Assembly (NCBI RefSeq): GCF_036492835.1
Contig: NZ_AP025327.1
Coordinates: 1 to 37,745, forward strand
DNA from: Fulvitalea axinellae
GTDB lineage: Bacteria; Bacteroidota; Bacteroidia; Cytophagales; Cyclobacteriaceae
Reading direction: 5' to 3'
DNA length: 37,745 bases
Made by a program: the position numbers and the translations under genes. Below, piece by piece: positions 30,462 through 37,235 of this stretch (positions are counted from its first letter, which is position 1; every line of letters starts with the position of its first letter). The notes below the pieces were generated by a model. The model searched no databases. It worked only from the letters and a program-made list of their open reading frames with translations, and had not been told where the DNA came from.

Positions 30462-31628
30462 TCACCAAACCATTTCGTCAGACTTTGGAGCTTCCTGCTC
30501 CGCTTTACCCGCCAGATAATCCACTACGAAATTGTCCATATTGGTCCATCGCTTTTCCTGTTCCGATCCACGCAGAAGGATCACGAAACGGGCGAAATAT
30601 TTCCAGTCTCCCAGGTCCGCTTTTTGTCCTCGAAGACGTTCGAAGACTTTTTTGTCTTCCGAACTGGCGTGTTCGCTCTGCACATGCGCTTGGAAAGCGA
30701 TCTTGTCTTCCCGTGTCACTTTCCGTAACCATTCTCTCCGGCTCTTCTCGTAATACTTTCCGAAAGCCTCTCTCGCCTCTTCTAAACGCCCCTCTTCGCT
30801 TATCTCCGTTTTTGGTAAGTCAATGTCCCAAGATGGTAATTCGGCCGTTTCTACAGGTGTTTCTGGTTGTTTTACGGGCTTTGGCTCGGGTTTTGGAGTA
30901 GGTTTGGGTTGGGTTATCGATTTCGGGGCGGATTTTATGTGGAATATCAGTAAACTAATTTTTCTGCCTGTTTTTTTTTCTTCGACCTGAACTCTTATAT
31001 CCGACAGTGAATTAATGTCTTTTAGCGCTGGAGCAATTACCCTTCTGCGAAACTGCGCAAAACTTCGTTGTTTCGACTCTGGAACGACTACATGTTTTCG
31101 AAGTAACTCAACACTAATCTTTCGCTCTCCTATTCTTTCATACTGCTTACAAAGTTCATAGATCACGAGTGAAAAAGCTGAACTAAAATGAAAGACCCAT
31201 TTCAATGCGTATGAAGTAAAGTTTGCACGCTGTTTTAGTAACAACTCTTTAACAGCTGGATGAAAATGTATAGCAACCTCTCCGCTTCCTTCCTCCCGAT
31301 TCACTCTATCGATGAAACTAATCGAATCGAAAGCACTATTCGGATCACTTGGATCTCTTATGTAGTCAATCGATGTCTTCGTCAATTGCATGACGCTTTC
31401 CCTAGTCTTTATATACTCTTTCCCTCCAATATGCGCGCCCTCATCGAGTCCCAATACATTTCGAACAGAGACATAATACGGCTTAAAATCATCATCATCG
31501 ATTTGAATCTGGCTTATAGCTAAAGCCACAGCCCTTTGCTGTATCAGAGAGAAGGGTTCTTTCCGATTTATCAGCTTGTTTGACTTTGTTACTCGGTACT
31601 CTCCGAGTTCGGAAATTAGATATTTCAT
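30462..31628 (-). CDS. rep: Plasmid replication initiator, Rep_3 (RepB-like) family
   Basis: A 388-residue iteron-binding initiator. The start is set at 31628 (MKYLISELGEYRVTKSNKLI); the longer in-frame reading to 31721 only translates iteron DNA. Family features are NKLINRKEPFSLIQQRAVAL at the N-terminus, two winged-helix parts (SVMQLTKTSIDYI; SFAQFRRRVIAPALKDINSL) and the YALKWVFHFSSAFSLVIYEL helix. From about residue 255 a proline/lysine/glutamate linker (TPKPEPKPVKQPETPVE) leads to a C-terminal domain rich in aromatic and charged residues. The first part is AT-rich, the C-terminal part matches the GC-richer phage genes. Confidence 0.88.
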   Translation of the reverse strand: MKYLISELGEYRVTKSNKLINRKEPFSLIQQRAVALAISQIQIDDDDFKPYYVSVRNVLGLDEGAHIGGKEYIKTRESVMQLTKTSIDYIRDPSDPNSAFDSISFIDRVNREEGSGEVAIHFHPAVKELLLKQRANFTSYALKWVFHFSSAFSLVIYELCKQYERIGERKISVELLRKHVVVPESKQRSFAQFRRRVIAPALKDINSLSDIRVQVEEKKTGRKISLLIFHIKSAPKSITQPKPTPKPEPKPVKQPETPVETAELPSWDIDLPKTEISEEGRLEEAREAFGKYYEKSRREWLRKVTREDKIAFQAHVQSEHASSEDKKVFERLRGQKADLGDWKYFARFVILLRGSEQEKRWTNMDNFVVDYLAGKAEQEAPKSDEMVW

Positions 31629-31643
31629 TTCAAAAGAGATGTT

Positions 31644-31681
31644 AAAGTGCCGAATACCCCGCAATGATGCCAAATTCCCCG
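31644..31681 (-). repeat. Two inverted iteron copies at the rep start
   Basis: The reverse complement of the iteron is read at 31644-31661 and 31665-31681, between the rep start and the direct array. In Rep_3 plasmids such inverted copies bind Rep dimers and shut down rep transcription. Confidence 0.78.
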
Positions 31682-31699
31682 CAAACTCCAAGCTATTTA

Positions 31700-31878
31700 C
31701 GGGGAATTTGGCACTTTTCAAAACTATTTACGGGGAATTTGGCACCTTTAACGGCATAAAGGTTAGTGTGTTTTAATAACTCATTAATGTTTATCGGGGA
31801 ATTTGGCACCTTTAACGGGGTTATTTGGCACCTTTAACGGGGAATTTGGCACTTTTAACGTGGGAATTTGGCACTTTA
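31700..31878 (+). repeat. Six direct iterons of the replication origin
   Basis: The unit is CGGGGAATTTGGCACYTTT. Copies start at 31700, 31731, 31795, 31816 (one extra base), 31838 and 31859 (CGTGGG variant). Spacing between the last four is about 21-22 nt, two helix turns, so Rep would bind on one face. Confidence 0.9.
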
Positions 31879-32192
31879 TTTCAATGTAAATATCTATGAA
31901 TTAGCAGGTTACACCCATCTAAAACATTAAAACAAAAATAAAACAAATAAAACAACAATACGCGCATGCGCGCGATGCCTGTTTTTTCTTTTTTCTTTTT
32001 TTCAAAACCATCAACCCAGACAGCTAAATAACGAGAGGGAAAATTGACATATATCATGTCAGTAAACAGTGTTACGGAAGAATGCTCTTAAACTGAAAAT
32101 TCTTTAAAAAGTCTTTTAATTATCTGTAAATGTGCTTTTTACGTTAAATATAGAGTCTTTTTATCTTGCAAAAGTCGAGTGAAATCACTTTA

Positions 32193-32221
32193 TTGTATAT
32201 ATAAAATAATAGGATATTTTG
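32193..32221 (+). promoter_or_regulatory. Host-type promoter before the 32246 gene
   Basis: TTG (32193-32195), 19 nt, TATTTTG (32215-32221), a -7 box short by one base of spacing. The start codon is 24 nt downstream. Confidence 0.45.
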
Positions 32222-32245
32222 TAGTTCACCCATTTTTGTCATTAT

Positions 32246-32497
32246 ATGGAAAATCTAAAAATCTGTGACATAAGGGCTGTTTTAGAGGACAAAGGATACC
32301 CTATAAGGGACAAACGCCTGCCCTTTAACTCGAATTTTTTTTCGGGGGATATGACAAACAGAAGACTCTGGAAATTTCTGAAAAGGGAAATTGACCCGAG
32401 GGACGTAACTCTTTACGATTTGGATTTTTTCCGCGTGAAGTTCGGGGTTGAACCCGAGCAGGTGGTCGCCGGAATAAAATCCTATATCGGTGTATGA
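32246..32497 (+). CDS. Small hypothetical protein
   Basis: An 83-residue protein. It starts with ENLKICDIRAVLEDKGYPIR and ends in EPEQVVAGIKSYIGV, a helical fold with the look of small phage DNA-associated or regulatory proteins. No known motif is seen. It is a single gene between the origin and a region rich in hairpins. Its position at the head of the early genes suggests early expression. Confidence 0.68.
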   Translation: MENLKICDIRAVLEDKGYPIRDKRLPFNSNFFSGDMTNRRLWKFLKREIDPRDVTLYDLDFFRVKFGVEPEQVVAGIKSYIGV

Positions 32498-32506
32498 AAT
32501 AAGGTG

Positions 32507-32542
32507 AAAAAAAGAGAAGGCCGGGTTTCGACCCCCGACCTT
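32507..32542 (-). terminator. Terminator for minus-strand transcription
   Basis: Read on the minus strand: AAGGTCGGG, 8-nt loop, CCCGGCCTT (one G/T pair), CTC and a run of seven T. No minus-strand gene is visible upstream of it, which suggests an untranslated transcript. Confidence 0.65.
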
Positions 32543-32690
32543 CCGGAAAAGTGCGATTGCACTTGCATATCAGACACAAGCCATAAAGGCTTGAGATTCG
32601 GCACCCTGAGCCGGCGGAACTGCAATTCCGTTGGATTCCGGACCGGATACCGAATAGCAAGATAACAATTGTACTTTTCCCGCCTTTATT
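32507..32690 (-). ncRNA. Candidate structured RNA (minus strand)
   Basis: Consecutive short hairpins: 32517-32542; AAGTGC/GCACTT (32549-32564); CAAGCC/GGCTTG (32577-32593); CGGC/GCCG (32599-32613); CGGAA/TTCCG (32615-32630). They end on the minus strand in a terminator. No convincing protein is encoded here on either strand. Promoter and extent are unknown; it could also be a DNA structure or the remnant of an element. Confidence 0.35.
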
Positions 32691-32721
32691 TTTGCGTGTA
32701 TTTTCTTACACAAGGCTTTTG
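32691..32721 (+). promoter_or_regulatory. Possible promoter before the primase operon
   Basis: TTTG (32691-32694), 19 nt, GGCTTTTG (32714-32721), with inverted repeat GTGTA/TACAC (32696-32711) in the spacer. The start codon is 11 nt after. Confidence 0.35.
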
Positions 32722-32732
32722 GACTTCGAAAA

Positions 32733-32945
32733 ATGCAAATTTCGAAAGAACAAAATTTATGCCTGAAAACGGTCTGTGATCTGGCCGTTTTGAAATCCCA
32801 GCTACTAACAGAAATCACTGAAAAAGAGAGCGTTAATCTACCGATGCCTTCGGGGATTGATTTGCTTCGATTTAAGAGGGTTTGCGAACTGCGCAAACAG
32901 CTTAATGACGTGATTAAAGAGTTGGACAGGCGAAAAGGGAATTGA
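32733..32945 (+). CDS. Small hypothetical protein before the primase
   Basis: A 70-residue helical protein (MQISKEQNLCLKTVCDLAVL; end KQLNDVIKELDRRKGN, coiled-coil-like). It has no known motif. It lies in the same unit just before the primase-helicase gene, so it may help it or load it; this is inference. Confidence 0.62.
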   Translation: MQISKEQNLCLKTVCDLAVLKSQLLTEITEKESVNLPMPSGIDLLRFKRVCELRKQLNDVIKELDRRKGN

Positions 32946-32966
32946 AATGTGCTTTCCGATAGCAAA

Positions 32967-35432
32967 ATGAGGCTATTTCGGAGGGATATAACACTGACAA
33001 ATGTTATCAGCATGCGTGAATATTTGGAAGAAAGGATGTCGGTTCTCGGACTGACTGACGAGGATATTACGCTGGTGTGCGAACGGGAGAGTGGCGGGGT
33101 GAATAGCGAACTGACGCCCGCCAAGCTCATTTTTTTCGATTCGGACGAGGAAGGCAATATCCTTATAAATTACTTTCGCCCGAACTTTTACCCGTACCGG
33201 TACCGCCCGGAGGGGAACAAGTGGGAGAAGGAATTCCAGCGGATCCGGCTAAAGAACCCGGACGGCAAGGGCAAATACCGCCAGCCGAGGAAAACGGGCG
33301 TGTTCCCGTTCTTCCCGAAAAATCTGCTGAAGAAATGGCGGGACGGGGAGACTATCGAAACCCTGTATTTCACCGAAGGCGAACTGAAAGCCTTCAAGGC
33401 GGATTTCGAAGGCTTAGACGTAGTAGGCTTCCCGAGTATCCAAGGTCCGTACAAAGTGGACGTGAGGCGTGAGCTTCACGAGGACTTGCAACGCCTTATA
33501 GTCGAATGCGGGGTAAAGAGCGTGGTGTTCCTCACCGACGCCGACACGATCAGCCTTAAGTATGAGGCGGACAAGGATCTGAGCAAACGCCCGGCGAGTT
33601 TCTTCGCCGCTATCCGAAACTTTTTCGAGAGTCTGGATACCCTGTTGCGGGACAAGCGTGTTGAGCTTGAAGAGGCTTTTTGGGCGCATATAAAAACCAA
33701 ATATTGCGAGCCTCGGGCGGTGGAGCGTGACGGCGAAGAGCTGATCCTCGACGGGAAAGGCCTCGACGACCTTTTGGTGCTGGAGGGAAAGGACAAGAGC
33801 CGGGTGATCGACCAGCTTCGGGAGCTGAAACTTAACGGCGATTATGTCGAGGGCATGAAGCTTAACGATTCGGCGCTTAAGCGGATCAGGCTGAAACTCG
33901 GGTCGGGAAATAAAGTCGAGCAGTTTTATGACGTATACGCTTCCTTTCTGGACGATAAGGTTTTCCGGTGGAAGAACCGTCGCTATCAGTTCAACGGCGA
34001 AGAGGTTACTTACCTTCGCCACGATGACGCGGATCTGTTCCTTCGTGTCGGATCAGACTGGTACAAACGGATAACAAAACTGAATAGACGGAATGAGTCC
34101 GAGGAAGAGCTGATCCCTTTCAAAATCGGGGAGATACAACGTGATTACGGAAAGAAATTTCCCGATTTCATCGATAGTATAAAGCGATATGACAGCTTCA
34201 CTATTGAGCCGGATACTGGTGATAATTACCGCCGTGTAATACATGGAGCTATCAATCTGTTCGAACCCCTTACCCACACGCCAGAGCCGGGAAGCATCAA
34301 ACTTACGCTTAAGTACCTGAAGCACGTTTTCCAAGGCAATGGATTTGTTACTGAAAAATTCGAGGACGGGCGCCATTCATGGGAAGAGCATTGCGAGCAG
34401 GGCGATCCCTTTACGGTGGCGATGGATTACCTCACGATCATGTACCGTTATCCGAAGCAAAAGCTTTGCGTTCCTATCTTGGTGTCGCCGGAAAACATTA
34501 CGGGGAAATCCACTTTTCTAAAATGGCAACAAGCCATTTGGGGAAGCGCAAACGGGACGATACTGGATAACGAACGCTTCAAAATGAAGTTCAATTCCCA
34601 TTACGCTAGCAAGTTTTTCATCGGGCTGGATGAAGGTTTTCTTGATCTGGAAAAACGATCAGAGAAAGAGCGTCTGAAGCAACTGGCTACGGCTGATGAT
34701 ATTTTCTTGGAAGACAAAGGGGTAAACGTAAAGAAGATCCCTTACCACGGGCATCTTGTTATCTGTTCCAACGATGCGGATAAGGTAATGCAGATGGATG
34801 AACAAGACACCAGATGGTTTGTCGTTCGGGTTCCGAAAATACCCAAAGGAGAGGAAGACAAGGACTTGGAAAGCAAAATAATCGATGAGATTCCCCATTG
34901 GCTTAACTATGTAAAGAATCGTGAGATCTTTCATCCGAGAGAGTCCAGGCTTTGGTTTAAACCGGAATGGTTCTTCACTCAGCAGATGCAGGAGATAATC
35001 GACAATACGAAGTCCAGAGCTGACGCCCTTATTTACAACTTTGTCCGGAATATATTTTTCGACTACTGCGTGGATTCTTTTACCGCCACGGTAAAAGCCG
35101 TTCAGCATGAAGTGAACAAGGACGCAAAGTACCGGCTGGACGAATCGGATATCCGCTACTACCTGAAGAACAAAAAGCAATTAGCTCCAAACTCACGGAC
35201 TGGCCGTTGGAAGTATCCAATCGGATATGACGATAAGTATCGGACTTTACTCTATCAAAAAGGCATTGGGCGGTTCTTCAAATTCAATATCGCCGATTGG
35301 CTAAATGAGGAAGAGATGAGGTCTGTTGCCGAATCGAAAGCTGAAATATTTGCGCCTGATCCGGATTTAATAACTACAAATAATGAAACTGTAGCCTCCG
35401 ATACATCGGAGACAGGGGATGTTCCGTTTTGA
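32967..35432 (+). CDS. Primase-helicase (TOPRIM-like plus SF3 helicase)
   Basis: An 821-residue replication enzyme. The N-terminal third has a TOPRIM-like core: the glutamate in TEGELKAFK (nt about 33370) and the aspartates in FLTDADTIS (nt about 33535). The C-terminal half is a superfamily 3 / D5-type helicase: Walker A SPENITGKSTF (nt about 34490), Walker B FFIGLDEGF (nt about 34615) and a sensor asparagine in HLVICSNDAD. The middle links the two. I use the ATG at 32967 (MRLFRRDITLTNV); a GTG at 32949 would add six residues. It probably unwinds and primes DNA in lytic replication. Confidence 0.85.
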   Translation: MRLFRRDITLTNVISMREYLEERMSVLGLTDEDITLVCERESGGVNSELTPAKLIFFDSDEEGNILINYFRPNFYPYRYRPEGNKWEKEFQRIRLKNPDGKGKYRQPRKTGVFPFFPKNLLKKWRDGETIETLYFTEGELKAFKADFEGLDVVGFPSIQGPYKVDVRRELHEDLQRLIVECGVKSVVFLTDADTISLKYEADKDLSKRPASFFAAIRNFFESLDTLLRDKRVELEEAFWAHIKTKYCEPRAVERDGEELILDGKGLDDLLVLEGKDKSRVIDQLRELKLNGDYVEGMKLNDSALKRIRLKLGSGNKVEQFYDVYASFLDDKVFRWKNRRYQFNGEEVTYLRHDDADLFLRVGSDWYKRITKLNRRNESEEELIPFKIGEIQRDYGKKFPDFIDSIKRYDSFTIEPDTGDNYRRVIHGAINLFEPLTHTPEPGSIKLTLKYLKHVFQGNGFVTEKFEDGRHSWEEHCEQGDPFTVAMDYLTIMYRYPKQKLCVPILVSPENITGKSTFLKWQQAIWGSANGTILDNERFKMKFNSHYASKFFIGLDEGFLDLEKRSEKERLKQLATADDIFLEDKGVNVKKIPYHGHLVICSNDADKVMQMDEQDTRWFVVRVPKIPKGEEDKDLESKIIDEIPHWLNYVKNREIFHPRESRLWFKPEWFFTQQMQEIIDNTKSRADALIYNFVRNIFFDYCVDSFTATVKAVQHEVNKDAKYRLDESDIRYYLKNKKQLAPNSRTGRWKYPIGYDDKYRTLLYQKGIGRFFKFNIADWLNEEEMRSVAESKAEIFAPDPDLITTNNETVASDTSETGDVPF

Positions 35433-35460
35433 CGCTCTGTTTTGTAATCCAAAAAAACAC

Positions 35461-35643
35461 GTTACAAATGTTACAATTGTTACATTTTAAAATAAGGTAT
35501 TGTGTTACAGTTGTTTAGGGTTGTGTTGAAGCGTAACAAAACATGTAACATTTTCCGCCCTTCATTCGGAGAATGTTACATGTTGCCCCGGTCATGATTT
35601 GACTCTGAAAAATGTTACAGAAAATGTTACACATTTTGTTACA
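35461..35643. repeat. GTTACA repeat cluster
   Basis: GTTACA starts at 35461, 35470, 35479 (9-nt steps), 35504, 35575, then 35614, 35626, 35638 (12-nt steps). TGTAAC on the other strand is at 35544. A related CGTAACA is at 35532. Confidence 0.8.
35541..35583. repeat. Strong hairpin in the GTTACA cluster
   Basis: ACATGTAACATT / AATGTTACATGT 12-bp arms, extended inward by TCCG/CGGA with one T/G pair, loop of 9. There is no T run, so it is not a plain terminator. Confidence 0.75.
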
Positions 35644-35775
35644 CCCTATTTAAGGTGTAAACACTTGAAATATAGTCGGTTGAAATCAATCGAAACAATT
35701 GTAACAAAAGTGCATAGTTTTTCAAAATCACGGCAGAAAGTTCAAAGTTCACGGAGGCTCATTTTCCGGGCGTCC

Positions 35776-35810
35776 GTCCTTCGCCCGTGTAGGCGGGTTT
35801 CGTAATGTTT
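35776..35810 (+). promoter_or_regulatory. Weak copy of the GTCC module
   Basis: GTCC (35776-35779), 23 nt, TAATGTTT (35803-35810). Only TANN of the downstream box fits. 24 nt before the start codon. Confidence 0.25.
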
Positions 35811-35834
35811 TTTGTGTGCTAAAAGTACAATTCA

Positions 35835-36086
35835 ATGGAACCGATAAAACTCAAAAAGAAAGTTTTGATCGAGAAGCTACCGAACGGACAATTTCGCTGT
35901 AACCTGAAATTGACGCAGGGCGCTAAGAGTGTTGCGCTCACGGCGGAAGAGGTGTGTGTTTGCTCCATACTGGACCGGATAAGGGTAACAACCGGGATAA
36001 AGGTTGTTCGCTTTACGCTTCGGGACTCTGGTAAGGACTCTTCCGAAATCGCCAACTGGCTACGGAACCTGCCTAAATGGGGATGA
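35835..36086 (+). CDS. Small hypothetical early protein
   Basis: An 83-residue protein (MEPIKLKKKVLIEKLPNGQF, then VRFTLRDSGKDSSEIANWLR). The N-terminus is basic, with strands and a final helix. No known motif is seen. It is located right after the GTTACA cluster and before ssb. It could be a DNA-binding accessory of replication. Confidence 0.65.
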   Translation: MEPIKLKKKVLIEKLPNGQFRCNLKLTQGAKSVALTAEEVCVCSILDRIRVTTGIKVVRFTLRDSGKDSSEIANWLRNLPKWG

Positions 36087-36120
36087 ATAATTAGACCAAC
36101 AAAACATAATATTTACCGAT

Positions 36121-36489
36121 ATGCTCAATCAAGTTCAGATAGTTGGTCGGCTCTGGAAAGACCCGGAAGTCGAAATGGTAGGCCAAAGCCACCGGAAAGT
36201 CAGGTTGCCTTTGGTCTGGAACGAGAAAGTTATTTCAGCTCGGGACGGTGAGAGCGGGGAACACAAAGCGTTTGTGTATCCCGAGTTTTGGAACCGTACG
36301 GCGGACTTTATCGAGCGCCACGCCGAAAAGGGCACGATGGTTTTTGTCGAAGCGGAGCTTCGGACGGAGAGCTGGGAGAAGGACGGGGAGAGGAAGAATT
36401 TTTTAAGGATGGTCGGGAAAAAGTTCCGGGTGTTGTCGGGCTGGAGAGAGAAGGCGGAGGATGATGATTCGGATGATCTGCCGTTTTAG
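36121..36489 (+). CDS. ssb: Single-stranded DNA-binding protein
   Basis: A 122-residue SSB protecting ssDNA in replication. It begins MLNQVQIVGRLWKDPEVEMV, the standard SSB OB-fold opening, continues with FVYPEFWNRTADFIERHAEK and MVFVEAELRTESWEKDG, and ends with the acidic tip DDDSDDLPF that recruits partner proteins. It is slightly shorter than bacterial SSB. The opening box TATTTACCGAT just before the ATG resembles the other start-proximal boxes. A long hairpin follows. Confidence 0.92.
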   Translation: MLNQVQIVGRLWKDPEVEMVGQSHRKVRLPLVWNEKVISARDGESGEHKAFVYPEFWNRTADFIERHAEKGTMVFVEAELRTESWEKDGERKNFLRMVGKKFRVLSGWREKAEDDDSDDLPF

Positions 36490-36494
36490 AGAGT

Positions 36495-36527
36495 TTTCCC
36501 GTGGGGACAAAATGTCCCCACGGGAAA
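36495..36527. repeat. 15-bp perfect hairpin after ssb
   Basis: TTTCCCGTGGGGACA / TGTCCCCACGGGAAA with loop AAA, 5 nt after the ssb stop. There is no T run on either strand, so regulatory or structural use is likelier than simple termination. Confidence 0.7.
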
Positions 36528-36549
36528 TTAGGTAACGAAAATATATACG
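36514..36549 (+). promoter_or_regulatory. Possible GTCC-N24-TATATACG module
   Basis: GTCC (36514-36517) is in the right arm of the hairpin above; 24 nt, TATATACG (36542-36549), the ATG after 1 nt. The fit is weaker than at other sites. Confidence 0.35.
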
Positions 36550-36550
36550 G

Positions 36551-37015
36551 ATGAATAATATACGACCAATAACATTCGCCGAAGTTCGGGGCCGTCGGGC
36601 CTTGGATCGGGCGGGGAAAAGCGATAAAGGTGCAGTTCTGATTTCGATCAGGCCGGAATATGTCAGGCGTATTTTTTCGGGAAAGAAGCGGTACGAATTC
36701 AGAAAGAAGGATTGCGGTAGAGGGGTTACGGAGTTCTTCGTTTACGAGACGGCGCCTCGGTCGGCGGTGATCGGAAAGTTCCGGTCGTTGGTGAGGCTGT
36801 CGGGATCGCCGGAATTTGTCTGGGAGCTTACGAAAGATTTCGCCGGTATCGGAAAGGATGAGTTCTTCCGGTATTTCGAAGGATGCGAAACGGCTTGGGC
36901 TTTCCGGATCGAGGGAGCGGAGCGGTTTCGGAGGCCCAGACCGCTGTCGGATTTCGGAGTTTCTTGGCCACCGCAAAATTTTCAGTATGTCGATTTTCCC
37001 GAAGTATCAAAATGA
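36551..37015 (+). CDS. ASCH-domain protein
   Basis: A 154-residue protein with an ASCH (PUA-like) fold: VLISIRPEYVRRIFSGKKRYEFRKK (positions about 29-53, key residues RPEY, GKK, EFRK), then FFVYETAPRSAVIGKF. ASCH proteins are thought to bind RNA or modified nucleotides. In phages the function is not settled; sensing modified bases or affecting translation is possible. The stop TGA lies inside the second copy of the 27-bp palindrome. Confidence 0.8.
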   Translation: MNNIRPITFAEVRGRRALDRAGKSDKGAVLISIRPEYVRRIFSGKKRYEFRKKDCGRGVTEFFVYETAPRSAVIGKFRSLVRLSGSPEFVWELTKDFAGIGKDEFFRYFEGCETAWAFRIEGAERFRRPRPLSDFGVSWPPQNFQYVDFPEVSK

Positions 37016-37024
37016 TACTTCGGG
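36998..37024. repeat. 27-bp palindromic repeat, copy 2 (candidate parS)
   Basis: Identical to 28923-28949 (arms CCCGAAGTATC / GATACTTCGGG, centre AAAAT). It spans the end of the ASCH gene. Confidence 0.75.
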
Positions 37025-37049
37025 GATTCCAACCCAAAAAACACGAATC

Positions 37050-37235
37050 ATGGAAACAAGAAAAAAGATGGATGATGTGATCTTAATGGGCGGAGGGGAG
37101 GAAGTATTTGCAATGTTTCGCCCGGTGACCGGGGCCGATATGGTTACGGTGGGGCCGGCTAATTTGGATCAGATAGCCGAAGAGATAGCCGAGAAATCGG
37201 ATTTTATATTAGGGAAAGGGGGGCGCCGTGCGTGA
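37050..37235 (+). CDS. Small hypothetical protein
   Basis: A 61-residue protein (METRKKMDDVILMGGGEEVF). The ATG at 37050 is preferred because the in-frame sequence upstream is the shadow of the ASCH gene and the palindrome. It has no motif and ends with a basic GKGGRRA. It overlaps the next gene by 8 nt. Confidence 0.6.
   Translation: METRKKMDDVILMGGGEEVFAMFRPVTGADMVTVGPANLDQIAEEIAEKSDFILGKGGRRA

Larger units (their letters stand above)
31644..32245. other. Plasmid origin region: iterons plus AT-rich stretch
   Basis: There is no gene from 31629 to 32245. After the iterons comes an AT-rich stretch with long T runs (31980-32003), a GCGC-ATGC-GCGC palindrome (about 31962-31975) and runs of A/T up to 32220. 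An AT-rich zone next to iterons is where the duplex would open. I did not find a convincing DnaA box. Confidence 0.7.
35433..35834 (+). other. 402-nt non-coding region with GTTACA repeats and a long hairpin
   Basis: There is no credible gene here. It contains ten or so GTTACA/TGTAAC elements, a hairpin at 35541-35583 and a GC-rich hairpin CGGGCG/CGCCCG near 35767-35787. It lies between the primase-helicase and the ssb-side genes. Confidence 0.7.

Noticed and set aside
31629-31721. N-terminal extension of the rep protein by 31 residues
   Set aside because: It would translate the iteron DNA itself; the natural start is the methionine at 31628.
32516-32545. T-arm-like sequence (GGGTTTCGACCCC) suggesting a tRNA
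   Set aside because: No matching acceptor, D-arm or anticodon arm; it fits better as the stem of a minus-strand terminator.
32570-33157. Minus-strand open frame of 195 codons over the start of the primase gene
   Set aside because: Serine/leucine-rich shadow of plus-strand coding sequence; only the part over the hairpin region is unexplained and it shows no protein motif.
35461-35643. CRISPR array
   Set aside because: Repeats are only 6-9 nt, spacing is 9-12 nt or irregular, some copies are inverted, and there are no cas genes.
35599-35805. Small plus-strand open frame of 68 codons in the GTTACA region
   Set aside because: Composed of the repeats and GC hairpin, basic and serine-rich, with no start context; it looks non-coding.
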